Of a stretch of DNA of 64,000 nt, positions 45,120-54,173 are shown piece by piece. Location of the stretch: positions 1 to 64,000 of the forward strand of contig JACKEL010000001.1 in assembly GCA_020632975.1 (NCBI GenBank). The letters are read 5' to 3'. The translations under genes were made by a program, and so were the position numbers. The DNA comes from Myxococcales bacterium (GTDB lineage Bacteria; Myxococcota_C; UBA6777). The notes beneath the pieces were generated by a model. It did not search any database. It had not been told where the DNA came from and saw nothing but the letters and a program-made list of their open reading frames with translations. Position 1 is the stretch's first letter, and the number at the start of each line of letters is the position of its first letter.

Positions 45120-48100
45120 TTAAGACCCTGAGAGGTACAAGTACAACAAAGACGCGATCGCAGCCACCACAGCGAAGAAGCCCAAAGCAAGGACGCTTCC
45201 GCTGACGCCCCCAGAGGATGGGCTGGGTGGTTTGTAATTGGGACGTGTCGACTTCCCAGCGGCCCGTTCTTTTGTGGTGGGGTAGCCACTCGCAGCGGGT
45301 CGTACGGCCGAAGATGCTCCAGGCGATGTGGGAGGTTTTACACCAGGAGATGTGCTAGGACGTGCCCCAGGCGCTGTTTGGCCGCTTGTTTGAGCTTGTG
45401 CCACTTTTTGCATCTCTTGGGTCAATGCACCTGGCGGCATGGGTTGGAACAGTGGGACTTTTTGGATCACTTCTACAGGTGCCAATAAGATCTCATCAGG
45501 CGGCAAGATGCCCCCAGAGACGGGTGGAGACTTGGGAGTGCTGTAGGTATGCAGAGAAAGTGTGGCCGCAATCTGCCGAATGACGGGACTATCGTCTGCT
45601 GACAACTTTTGCATCATCGTGCGACGCCAAGCCCCATGCGCCCTTCCCCACAAAGCAAACATCAACTGAAAACGCAAGCGTTCTCCAAGAACAGGCGCCA
45701 TCGGTGAAAAAAGCAACTCTTCGAAAAGTGCGCGACTTTCTTCTGGACGCAAACAACCAAGCATCCAAACAGCGTGATGTCGTTGAGCAGAAGTGCGATT
45801 GGGATTAAGGATCTCATCGCGCAAGAAGTTCGAACCATCGACATAACCAGCCTGAAGCCAAGCTGAAAAGATCATCTCCTCAAGATGAGGCAAGTGACTC
45901 AAAGCACGTTGGCGCAAACACTGGTCCAACCACCACTGAAGCCGAGGAGACGGATGCAAGAGCGCTTGCGTCATCCAAAGATGGAAACTGCGTGGAGACT
46001 GTTCACGTTGGATATGATCCAAGATCACCGACTCAAGGACATCTTGCGCACAAGATCGCGCGATCTCACAAAAGATCTGCCACATCTCCAAAGAAGGCGG
46101 ATGGTGGTCGAAAAACTCAAAGATGATATGGAAAGCAGAGTCCGCACGTTCGGAGTCGGCTCTGCGGGCCACCTCCGCAAAGATCTCCGCTTGTTGTTCT
46201 CGCAGCGGTCCTGCGGGGCTTTTGATCAAAAACCGAGCACACAAAGGCAACGATTCAGGCGCCAGTTCCGAGAGAAGAGAGCGCGCTTCTTCGGCTTGAG
46301 GGTGCATCCCTTCACGAAGGATGTGCGTCATTCGATGCTGTGTTTTGAGATGGCCTAGCAACTCTCGCAAGCTGTAGAGCAGGCGTCTGGAGGGATTCTT
46401 CTGTGAACGCTCCTCCAACAAAGACACCATATTCCGCACGTCTTTCCAGTTGGACGTTTGGAGCTGTGCGTCCATGATGTCCTTGGAAAGAGAAAGCGCG
46501 CTCTCCAACAACTCGCGGTTGGGGCTGTACTGGATCTTTGTGATCAGTTCGCGCTGTACACCTTGAATCGACGCAGATGGCAACGCTTGCAACAACCCCC
46601 TTCGCAAAGCCTTCCCGAAGCTGTCTTCGGGAGAAGCTTGGAGCCAATACTGCGCAATGATCGGCTCATCGAGCGATGCAACCTGTTGCAAGACCCCGAG
46701 CATAAAGGTTCTTCGCAAGAAGTCATCTTGAAGCTGCGATATCGCCCTTCCAAAACGCTCAAGGTCTTGTTGGATGGTCTTTTGGGTCAACGGAGACACC
46801 AAAGACACAACATCCTCTGGAGACTTCACACGATGCTGTGCACCTTGGAGAGAGGCGCGCAAATACTTCGGGAAGTCGGACTGTTGGATAAACTGCGGAA
46901 ACTGCTCTAGTTGCACAAACTCCTCAAGGCGAAGCTGTTGGGGCCATCGCTCTTGAGGGATCTCTGCCGCTTTGGACCAATCAATCGCGTCAAAAGAAGG
47001 CAGAGGCGGAGAAGAGGTGTGCGCCTGAGAAAAGGAGATACTTGTATCAAAAGCTTCGGAAGGACCGCGCTCTTCGATCACCTGACGAGCATCGCTCGCA
47101 TCCAAGTTATCCAAAGAGACTGTCAGATCGACGAATCCGCCCACATCTGCTTGAGCACTACTAACCTCTGCTCCCGCAAGAGCCGCAGCTTCTTCAGCTT
47201 GGCGAGTCACATCGAACATCTCCAAAGAGTTTGTGGAGACATCCAAAGGATGCGTCGCGATCCCCAAAGACCCTTGAGGAGGGACGTTGTGATGAAGCTT
47301 TTCTTGCGAAAAATGAGAGGTATGTTGGAGTTGTTCTTGCCACGTTAGAAGTTGGGCAAGCGCGCTCGCAACCTCTGTGGTCATCTCTTCTTCTTCTTGT
47401 GCGGCCCGCATATCACGATCCGCCGCAGCCAAAAGCTCTGCAAGAGAAGGTAGTTGCAAGCGATCTTCAGGAGGAAGCTGGGTTTCTTCGATTTGTTGTT
47501 CGGGAAACAGATCTTGCCGCTGAGAAAGCGCATTGGACAGCGCATCCAACAGAGGATCAGCTTGAGAGAAAGCATCCCCATCAGGCCCAAATCCCGCTTC
47601 TTCCGCAGCAGGCGCATCATAGAAAAGATCGGCAGGCAAAAACATCGAAGGGTCGAGCGGATTGGGGACACTCGTCACGCCTTGCGTGTGCAACGCCCCA
47701 CCACCGCGAGCGGGCAAGTCTCCCACCCACGGCAAAGCCCCCGCTTGCGGCCCCAAAGGAGCCGTCTGTGCGAGCCCAATGGGGCTTTCTGGTGGCTCAC
47801 CCAAGAAAGACTCAATAGGCGCAGGGCCCACAACACTTGCCTGCATCGTGGGGTTGGGAGAACGACCTTGGATTCCTTCTGACAGGACCTCCAACAATCC
47901 TCGCGACCCCTTGCTCGGAGAAGGCATATCATCCACCACAGGCATCCCTTGGAGAACCTGAGGCACTTGAGGAGGCAAACCAACGCCAGTGGGGATCTGT
48001 CCAGTGAGTGCCCCCAAGTTTCCTTGGGTGGGCGGACGAGAAGGCAACGCTCCAACAGGAGGGCCTTCGCGCTCCATCGAGCCCGTCACTGTAGGGAGAG

Positions 48101-49076
48101 AGGAACCGACCAAGTGGGACAAGGAACGAGACGGTTCTGGCATCGGCGCAGAAGAGAGATACTGGCCCGAAACAGTGGGCAGATAGCCCTGCGAAGGACT
48201 TTCCCTTCGGGCATCAACTGTTGAGAGCAAGGGGGAAGTCCCAGCCTTGGGCTTGGATAAGCCCGCCCGTGTCTGACGCAAGTTTCGCTCGCGTTGCAGC
48301 CGTGTTTCTCGCTTGATCAACGTGAAAACAAAACGCCCAGAACGCAACAGCAAGTCCAACTGTCGTTCCGCCCGTTGTCCCACGTCTTTGGGCTCAAGCC
48401 CTTGCATCACCCCAGATCCAGCTTCAGGAAAGCTCGGAGCATGCGGCTGTTCCAACGCTTCCAAAAACTCAGGCGCAAGCTGTTCGTCGTCCAGCCCCAA
48501 CTCTTTGAGCAAAGAGTCCCGATCCATCGAGGCAACGATCTCTCGAACAGAGAGTTTATCGCGCATCTGATCGCTGGTATGGCGCGTGACGACTTGGCGA
48601 TTCAACTTGAGATGTGGAAAGCTTGTTTGTTGCCGATCAATTCGAAAAGAAGCGTCTTCATCTTCGACATCTTGGCGGCTGATAAACGCCAACCACTCCG
48701 CAAACTCTTGTACTTGGGTGTTGTTATCGAAGATGACGGTGTTTACGCCGCGCGCCATGAAGATCTTTGCAAGCTCGCTAGCAAGGCGCGACTCTGCGAC
48801 GGTGCGAGGAACGGGCTCGCCGTTGAGTTCGATGGTATCGGACACAAAACTCAAGACCAACTGGCCCAAAGAGTCGCAAAGTGTCTTCATCCCGCGGGCA
48901 AAGCGATCCACGCTTCGCTGGATCATCTGGTTGCCAGGCGGATACATCCGAAAAGCGTTGATGACAGCGCGCAACAAACGCACCAGTTCCACCAACTCTG
49001 CAACCCGTGGCTTCGAGAGATCTTGAAGGTGGATGGCCTGACTATCCATCGAAGTGAGGCTGTGCTGCGTGTTCAT
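45120..49076 (-). CDS. Large helical-repeat protein with C-terminal membrane anchor
   Basis: A 1,318-residue protein. Residues ~20-200 are a helical domain (LVELVRLLRAVINAFRMYPPGN…) found in several myxobacterial HEAT-type proteins. Residues ~240-600 are a long Pro/Ser/Gly-rich disordered linker. Residues ~740-1220 are HEAT-like helices (e.g. RALFEELLFSPMAPVLGERL). A further Pro/Ser-rich linker leads to one transmembrane helix (LALGFFAVVAAIASLLYLYL) at the extreme C-terminus, so it is tail-anchored with the bulk in the cytoplasm. Its start overlaps the stop of the pseudokinase gene in ATGA, implying that the two products work together. Confidence 0.75.
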   Translation of the reverse strand: MNTQHSLTSMDSQAIHLQDLSKPRVAELVELVRLLRAVINAFRMYPPGNQMIQRSVDRFARGMKTLCDSLGQLVLSFVSDTIELNGEPVPRTVAESRLASELAKIFMARGVNTVIFDNNTQVQEFAEWLAFISRQDVEDEDASFRIDRQQTSFPHLKLNRQVVTRHTSDQMRDKLSVREIVASMDRDSLLKELGLDDEQLAPEFLEALEQPHAPSFPEAGSGVMQGLEPKDVGQRAERQLDLLLRSGRFVFTLIKRETRLQRERNLRQTRAGLSKPKAGTSPLLSTVDARRESPSQGYLPTVSGQYLSSAPMPEPSRSLSHLVGSSLPTVTGSMEREGPPVGALPSRPPTQGNLGALTGQIPTGVGLPPQVPQVLQGMPVVDDMPSPSKGSRGLLEVLSEGIQGRSPNPTMQASVVGPAPIESFLGEPPESPIGLAQTAPLGPQAGALPWVGDLPARGGGALHTQGVTSVPNPLDPSMFLPADLFYDAPAAEEAGFGPDGDAFSQADPLLDALSNALSQRQDLFPEQQIEETQLPPEDRLQLPSLAELLAAADRDMRAAQEEEEMTTEVASALAQLLTWQEQLQHTSHFSQEKLHHNVPPQGSLGIATHPLDVSTNSLEMFDVTRQAEEAAALAGAEVSSAQADVGGFVDLTVSLDNLDASDARQVIEERGPSEAFDTSISFSQAHTSSPPLPSFDAIDWSKAAEIPQERWPQQLRLEEFVQLEQFPQFIQQSDFPKYLRASLQGAQHRVKSPEDVVSLVSPLTQKTIQQDLERFGRAISQLQDDFLRRTFMLGVLQQVASLDEPIIAQYWLQASPEDSFGKALRRGLLQALPSASIQGVQRELITKIQYSPNRELLESALSLSKDIMDAQLQTSNWKDVRNMVSLLEERSQKNPSRRLLYSLRELLGHLKTQHRMTHILREGMHPQAEEARSLLSELAPESLPLCARFLIKSPAGPLREQQAEIFAEVARRADSERADSAFHIIFEFFDHHPPSLEMWQIFCEIARSCAQDVLESVILDHIQREQSPRSFHLWMTQALLHPSPRLQWWLDQCLRQRALSHLPHLEEMIFSAWLQAGYVDGSNFLRDEILNPNRTSAQRHHAVWMLGCLRPEESRALFEELLFSPMAPVLGERLRFQLMFALWGRAHGAWRRTMMQKLSADDSPVIRQIAATLSLHTYSTPKSPPVSGGILPPDEILLAPVEVIQKVPLFQPMPPGALTQEMQKVAQAQTSGQTAPGARPSTSPGVKPPTSPGASSAVRPAASGYPTTKERAAGKSTRPNYKPPSPSSGGVSGSVLALGFFAVVAAIASLLYLYLSGS

Positions 49077-51157
49077 GACCCCCCCCGACGCTTCTTGTTT
49101 TTGCGACGTCGAAGACGTTTGCGTCTGCTTCGAGACCGTTTGCGCTTTTTGCTTTTGCGACGTCGCTTCTTCGAGACCCGACGACGCCTTGTTTTCTTGC
49201 GCTTCTTCACGCGCTTACGCTTCGCTGGAGGAGGACTTTCGGGCGTGACATCTTCTTTTTTCGTCTCTTTGGGTGTCTCAACAGGGGTGTCTTTCTTAAA
49301 AGACGGGGGTTTGGTTTCGTCTTTGCGCGGCTTCGTCTTTTTCTCTGAAGGAAGAACCTCTCTGGGTTCTCCTGCGGCACCAAACTTCGTAGAATCCGCA
49401 GGAAGAGGAGTCTTGCCTCGCAGATACCAAGCAATCAATCCAACCAACGCAATCAAAAACACAAGAAAAACCAGGGCAGCCCGCCAGTTACGACGAACAT
49501 CTTCGGGATCATCCTCTTCCACTGCGCCCGCTCCTTGGGCCTCCACAGAGGCCACAGGAGCACGCAGTGTCTGCTCTTTTGGTGGAGAGAGTTTGGCGGG
49601 CAATCCATCTTCGCTTTGCTGCATCCGCGCAAGTCCAGGCAGTCGGGCTTCCAACTCAGAGAGCGACAAGATCTCTTCTGCTGCGATGGCTTGGACGCTT
49701 TGGCTTTTTTTGTTGGTGGTGAGTTCAGACAACTCTTGTGTCACCGCAGAGCGACCGCGCGGCGCGGAGACACGACGCAACACCCCTGTATCTTGGAGGT
49801 TTCGTTGCTGCATCGAGAGCATCTGCTCCATCCACTGCGAAGCCTGCGACGCCTCGGGGATCTGTTCAGTCAAGACACGCGCAAGTCCCGCAGGAACCCC
49901 CCGCTGCAAGTGGAACCCCAACAAATCGACCCAAGCCCCATCTGTCTGAAGTTTTTGTAAGACAGGTTCTGACAAGCTAACCCCGCCATCCCCCGACAAG
50001 GCGCTATGGTCCAACCAACTTTCCATCACAGTGCGTAGATTCGTGGGGATCAAAGACAACACATGTTGCCATGCCTCCACGCGATCAGAGACGCTTTCCA
50101 AGCCAAGATTCCCCAATCGAGGAACGCGCGTGCCTTCGGGCGGAAGCTCGCGTGGGATCTCCGTTGGGACGTCATGTACGGCGGTCGGAACCCACTGCGC
50201 AATCGCTTCTTGCCAAAAGTCCAAGACCTCTTGCATCGACTGGGGACGAAGCGTGGGATCTTTCTGAAGCATCGAAAACAAGAGGGTTTCCAACGCTTCA
50301 GGAAAGCTGATGTTTGGGGCCACCTGCGAAAGACGGGGAGGCGTCATCAACAAGTGACGCTCACGCCAATCGAGCATCGGTGTCCACTCACGTTCGCGCT
50401 GCCCCCAACGCCAGATCTCGAAAGGATGTTGGCCCGTCAAAAGCTCAAACAACAACAAACCCGAAGTATAGATGTCGCTGCGGTGATCGACTTGTTCAAA
50501 GCTTCGACACTGCTCAGGAGACCGATACTTCAAGGAGTACGCGCTGCTACTTGGCGCGATCATGTTTGTGGTTTGCGTCCCCATCAAACGCGGCGAACCA
50601 AACCAAGACAGCCGCACATCCGACCAAGGCTGGCCAGAAGACCACCAAAGATGAGATGGACTCAAATAACCATGCGAGATGCCCTTGCGATGGGCAAAGT
50701 GCAAAGCATCACAATAATGCGGCCACATCTTTGCGATGTGTTCTCGTGGAAGAGAGCCCCAACTCCCCAACAAAGCGCGCAGGTTGTGTCCCAAACATGC
50801 TTCAGACACCACAAAGAGACCAAAGCCTTCTTCGCGATGCGTATGCAAGATAGAGAGGATATTTTTGTGCTGCAAAGACGCTAATATCCGAAGATCTCGC
50901 TCTAGTCGCTCCTCAACGTGTTTGTCTGTGCTCACCTGATGAGGACACAAACGCACCCAGACGCGTTGGTGACGCGCCCGATCCACCGCGCCGTACACCA
51001 ACCCTAAAGCATCTTCAACAAGGCGTTTTTCTAAATAAAATCGACTATCTAGCAATCGACCAGCATGAACCCCCCGATGCTCTTCATCGTTGCTCGCACT
51101 CTGGCCTTCTTGCGAAAGATTTTCTAACAGGAGAGCGTTTTGTTGTGTTGCACTCAT
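49073..51157 (-). CDS. Membrane pseudokinase with Arg/Lys-rich tail
   Basis: A 694-residue protein with a Ser/Thr-kinase fold that has lost catalysis. The VAIK lysine is Arg (VWVRLC, R69), HRDLKPEN reads HGYLSPSH (catalytic Asp replaced by Y164), and DFG reads WFG (W185). The fold-defining YRSPEQC and SDIYTSGLLLFELLTG remain. A single transmembrane helix (~561-579, ALVFLVFLIALVGLIAWYL) is followed by a Pro/Lys linker and a ~49-residue tail of almost pure Arg/Lys. It is likely a scaffold or allosteric partner. The ATG at 51157 is preferred to an earlier frame start at 51217. It is coupled to the 1,318-residue gene downstream. Confidence 0.85.
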   Translation of the reverse strand: MSATQQNALLLENLSQEGQSASNDEEHRGVHAGRLLDSRFYLEKRLVEDALGLVYGAVDRARHQRVWVRLCPHQVSTDKHVEERLERDLRILASLQHKNILSILHTHREEGFGLFVVSEACLGHNLRALLGSWGSLPREHIAKMWPHYCDALHFAHRKGISHGYLSPSHLWWSSGQPWSDVRLSWFGSPRLMGTQTTNMIAPSSSAYSLKYRSPEQCRSFEQVDHRSDIYTSGLLLFELLTGQHPFEIWRWGQREREWTPMLDWRERHLLMTPPRLSQVAPNISFPEALETLLFSMLQKDPTLRPQSMQEVLDFWQEAIAQWVPTAVHDVPTEIPRELPPEGTRVPRLGNLGLESVSDRVEAWQHVLSLIPTNLRTVMESWLDHSALSGDGGVSLSEPVLQKLQTDGAWVDLLGFHLQRGVPAGLARVLTEQIPEASQASQWMEQMLSMQQRNLQDTGVLRRVSAPRGRSAVTQELSELTTNKKSQSVQAIAAEEILSLSELEARLPGLARMQQSEDGLPAKLSPPKEQTLRAPVASVEAQGAGAVEEDDPEDVRRNWRAALVFLVFLIALVGLIAWYLRGKTPLPADSTKFGAAGEPREVLPSEKKTKPRKDETKPPSFKKDTPVETPKETKKEDVTPESPPPAKRKRVKKRKKTRRRRVSKKRRRKSKKRKRSRSRRKRLRRRKNKKRRGGS

Positions 51158-51395
51158 GACGTGAGACCCGTAAACAGTGGGCGAAGACTTGCTCTCAAAA
51201 AGGTACCACCCACCCATCTTCTAGACAGTACGTGTGGATCGCACCCAACCAAACCTCTCAATAAGGCCTCTAGAAAAACACAGTTCCCACTGCAAAGCAA
51301 GATCAACACGCTCCCAGACCCCTCAGCCCCCTTGCCCCCCAACCATCAACAAGTTACCATCCCTTTCGTTCTCGGCACTTTCCGACAACCACGAC

Positions 51396-52601
51396 ATGGG
51401 CCTAGCTATGCAACCTTCAAACATCGAATCTGCACCCATCTCCCTCGTTGACACCATGCAAGCTGTCGCCAAAGACCCATCCTCTCTCGAAGATCGCACG
51501 GCCCTCGCTGTCGCGCTCCAAGAACGCGAACACCCCCAAGCCCAAGCCGCTTGGGAAGCTGTTGCTTTTCTCGCAGCAGCCAAAGGTGACTTTTTCCACA
51601 GCCTGCTGATCCTTCGCCTCCATCTCGACGACGAACAACAACGCCAAGTCCTCCAAACGATCATGCGTTACTTCTTGGCCGATCCGTCCGAACAAACCTC
51701 GCCTTGGGACCCCAAACTGCCCGCCAGACAACTCCAGATCCCAAACAATCCCTCCGCGCAAGTCGCCCTCGCTCTCCAACTGGTCCGCGACCTCAAAGGC
51801 GTCAAACTCACCGCCGCGATCCCCAAGCCCTCGCTCGCTCTCTTTAGCGATCTGCCCGAAAAACTCTTGATCCACCTCCTTCGCAAGATGGAACCCATCC
51901 CACTGCTCGAAGGTGATCCTCTCGTCCAACAAGGACAAAATGATCAAGCCTGTTATCTCCTTACACACGGTCGGGTCCGCATCTTCCAACGACGCAACAA
52001 TGGACAAGATATCCCCCTCGCACGCTTGCGCGCCCCTGCTGTCCTTGGTGCCACATCCCTCCTCACCACCGCGCCCCATCGACTCTCTCTTACAGCCGAC
52101 GAACCCAGCATGGCGTGGCGTATCGACCTTGGGCTCTTTACCTCTATCGCCCAACGACACCAGCTTCTCGTCCACAAACTCCGCAGCTTTGTCCGCGAAC
52201 ATCTCCAGATGCTGCTACTGCGCTTCTATCCGCAGTTGATGTCCCTTACAGAGCCTGAACGACAAATCCTCTTACAAACCTTTCTCCTCCAATCCATCGA
52301 ACCCAACGGTGTCTTGATACAACAAGATGCCCCATCTCCCGGTCTTTTTATCCCTGCCTATGGAGAAGCCCTCGTCTTCTCCTCCCAAGGTGGCTCCATG
52401 CAAGTCTTCGTTGCAGAACTCCCCGAAGGCGATATCTGCGGCGCACGCGCCTTTTGGCAACAAATGCCCTCTCCCTACACCATCCTCATGCCCGAAGGCG
52501 GATTTGTCTTTCACCTTGGTCCACGCGAACTCCAAATCCTCCAACAACAAGCCCCCACGCTCTATCGCAAACTCACAGAACTGCGCCAACTCCCTTACTG
52601 A
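51396..52601 (+). CDS. Protein with two cyclic-nucleotide-binding-like domains
   Basis: A 401-residue soluble protein. The N-terminal ~100 residues are helical. Two cNMP-binding (CAP-like) beta-roll domains follow. The first (~160-270) contains PLLEGDPLVQQGQNDQACYLLTHG and the second (~285-390) contains GVLIQQDAPSPGLFIPAYGEA and LPEGDICGARAF. No DNA-binding helix-turn-helix follows either domain, so it is a regulatory or scaffold protein, not a CRP-type transcription factor. The second domain lacks a clear phosphate-binding Arg. The start is uncertain (51396 or 51408) and lacks a good ribosome-binding site. It diverges from the pseudokinase gene. Confidence 0.75.
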   Translation: MGLAMQPSNIESAPISLVDTMQAVAKDPSSLEDRTALAVALQEREHPQAQAAWEAVAFLAAAKGDFFHSLLILRLHLDDEQQRQVLQTIMRYFLADPSEQTSPWDPKLPARQLQIPNNPSAQVALALQLVRDLKGVKLTAAIPKPSLALFSDLPEKLLIHLLRKMEPIPLLEGDPLVQQGQNDQACYLLTHGRVRIFQRRNNGQDIPLARLRAPAVLGATSLLTTAPHRLSLTADEPSMAWRIDLGLFTSIAQRHQLLVHKLRSFVREHLQMLLLRFYPQLMSLTEPERQILLQTFLLQSIEPNGVLIQQDAPSPGLFIPAYGEALVFSSQGGSMQVFVAELPEGDICGARAFWQQMPSPYTILMPEGGFVFHLGPRELQILQQQAPTLYRKLTELRQLPY

Positions 52602-52708
52602 GACACTTGTCTCTGGACGCTAAGACAAAAACTTCTTTCTTTTCGAATCCATCCGCGCTATCCTTACAAAAAAGCATCCTCCCTCCTTTTTTCCGTAAGG
52701 AGACCACG

Positions 52709-54154
52709 ATGGCCGTACAACGTACCTCACAAGTTCAAAAGACTCTTTCTCCACCCACAAGCGAAAAACTCTTTCCGTCCACCCGTCCTTCGACAAGTTC
52801 GTCCCTTCAACCACTCGCGCCTCAAAGCCCACAATCACAGGCTTTGCTCCAAACCCCAAACTCGCCTCACGCATCGCCTTTGGTCACAAGCCAACCAAGC
52901 CAGTCACTCCAGACGCTCACATCCCTGACCAACCTCCAACGACCCATCATCTCCCCACCAACAAGCCAAACTGCAACGCCAAACGCCTCACCAGCCTCGA
53001 CGCCAAGCAGCACAAAGCTCCATCGGCCCGACTTTTCCGCGATGCCCTCTGTCCAAAGTGCCCTAGACAAGGCCCTCGAAAATACACCCGCCCATCCTAT
53101 CCTCTCTCCGCCGAAGAAACCCTCTCTTCTACAAAAAGCCACACAGGGCCTCAAAGACCTAGGACAAGACATCCAACAGACCGCACGCCGCATCCAACGC
53201 GGCACAGACTCTCTCTTGGATCGCCTCGCACACCCAAGTGACTCCTCCCCAAAAACCGCCGCTGCGGACACAACGGGCGGTAGCCTCGTCGATCGACTGG
53301 TTGGAAAAGACGCTGACAAGACCGTTTACCAAACCTACTGGGACAGCCTCAGCACAAAAGGCACAGACTTCCAAACAGAACGTGCCCACACCCTCGCTGT
53401 GGCCGCTGACTACGCCTATCTTTCACCCAAAGAAGTCGATCAGCGCATGAACGCGCAAGGCTATAAAGTCGAACACTTCGATCAGAATGGTACCCAAGCT
53501 TTTCTCGCCACCAAAGGCGACCATGCCATCCTTTCTTTTCGAGGCACCGAAAGCAACGAAGTCCAAGACATCGTCGCAGATGCAAGGGTCAACCAAAAGC
53601 CCGAAGCAACAGGGAAAGTTCACGCCGGCTTTCAACATGCCCTTGACCAAGTTTGGCCGCAAATCCAAGACTCTCTCAAAGAAAAAGGACTCGACCAAAC
53701 CCCCCTCTACGTGACAGGACACAGCCTCGGCGCAGCCGTTGCGACGCTCGCTGCCAACCGGCTCCAAGACCAAGGCAACAATGTCCAAGGACTCTACACC
53801 TACGGTTCACCACGCGTCGGCAACAGCGACTTTGCCCAACATGTCAAAGAAAATGGCCTCAGCGAAAAATCTTGGCGCGTCGAAAACCACAACGACATCG
53901 TCGCCAAAGTCCCTCCCCCTTGGCTCGCAGGTGGCTACCAACACGTCGGAGAACACATCTACCTCGACAAAGATGGCGCACCACACCATAACCCCGACGC
54001 TGAACTCATCCGCGATAGCCAACGCAGCCTGTTTAGCCTCAATACCCTGCGCAACGATCCTTTCGAAAACAACGGCGCTCTCGACCCCATGGTCGACCAC
54101 AGACGCAGCGAATACATCCAACATCTCCAAGACAATATCAACTTCATCGCCTAA
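52709..54154 (+). CDS. Class 3 lipase with Ser/Thr/Pro-rich N-terminus
   Basis: A 481-residue lipase. Residues ~1-130 are a disordered Ser/Thr/Pro/Gln-rich region with no signal peptide. The alpha/beta-hydrolase domain of the fungal lipase (class 3) type starts near residue 190 (TYWDSLSTKGTDFQTE…VAADYAYLSP). It has LSFRGTES (oxyanion region), the nucleophile elbow GHSLGAAVATLA with S339, GLYTYGSPRVGNSDFA with the acid Asp, and a His before the C-terminus (e.g. GEHIYLDKDG). It should hydrolyse acylglycerols or phospholipid esters. TAAGGAG precedes the ATG. It lies directly before hairpin array 2. Confidence 0.88.
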   Translation: MAVQRTSQVQKTLSPPTSEKLFPSTRPSTSSSLQPLAPQSPQSQALLQTPNSPHASPLVTSQPSQSLQTLTSLTNLQRPIISPPTSQTATPNASPASTPSSTKLHRPDFSAMPSVQSALDKALENTPAHPILSPPKKPSLLQKATQGLKDLGQDIQQTARRIQRGTDSLLDRLAHPSDSSPKTAAADTTGGSLVDRLVGKDADKTVYQTYWDSLSTKGTDFQTERAHTLAVAADYAYLSPKEVDQRMNAQGYKVEHFDQNGTQAFLATKGDHAILSFRGTESNEVQDIVADARVNQKPEATGKVHAGFQHALDQVWPQIQDSLKEKGLDQTPLYVTGHSLGAAVATLAANRLQDQGNNVQGLYTYGSPRVGNSDFAQHVKENGLSEKSWRVENHNDIVAKVPPPWLAGGYQHVGEHIYLDKDGAPHHNPDAELIRDSQRSLFSLNTLRNDPFENNGALDPMVDHRRSEYIQHLQDNINFIA

Positions 54155-54173
54155 ATCTAGGCCGAAATCCCCT

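Noticed and set aside
48294..49949. Long plus-strand frame (~551 residues) opposite the 1,318-residue and pseudokinase genes
   Set aside because: It lies antisense to two genes with clear domains and ribosome-binding sites. Its own translation is low in recognisable motifs and rich in Arg/Leu shadows.
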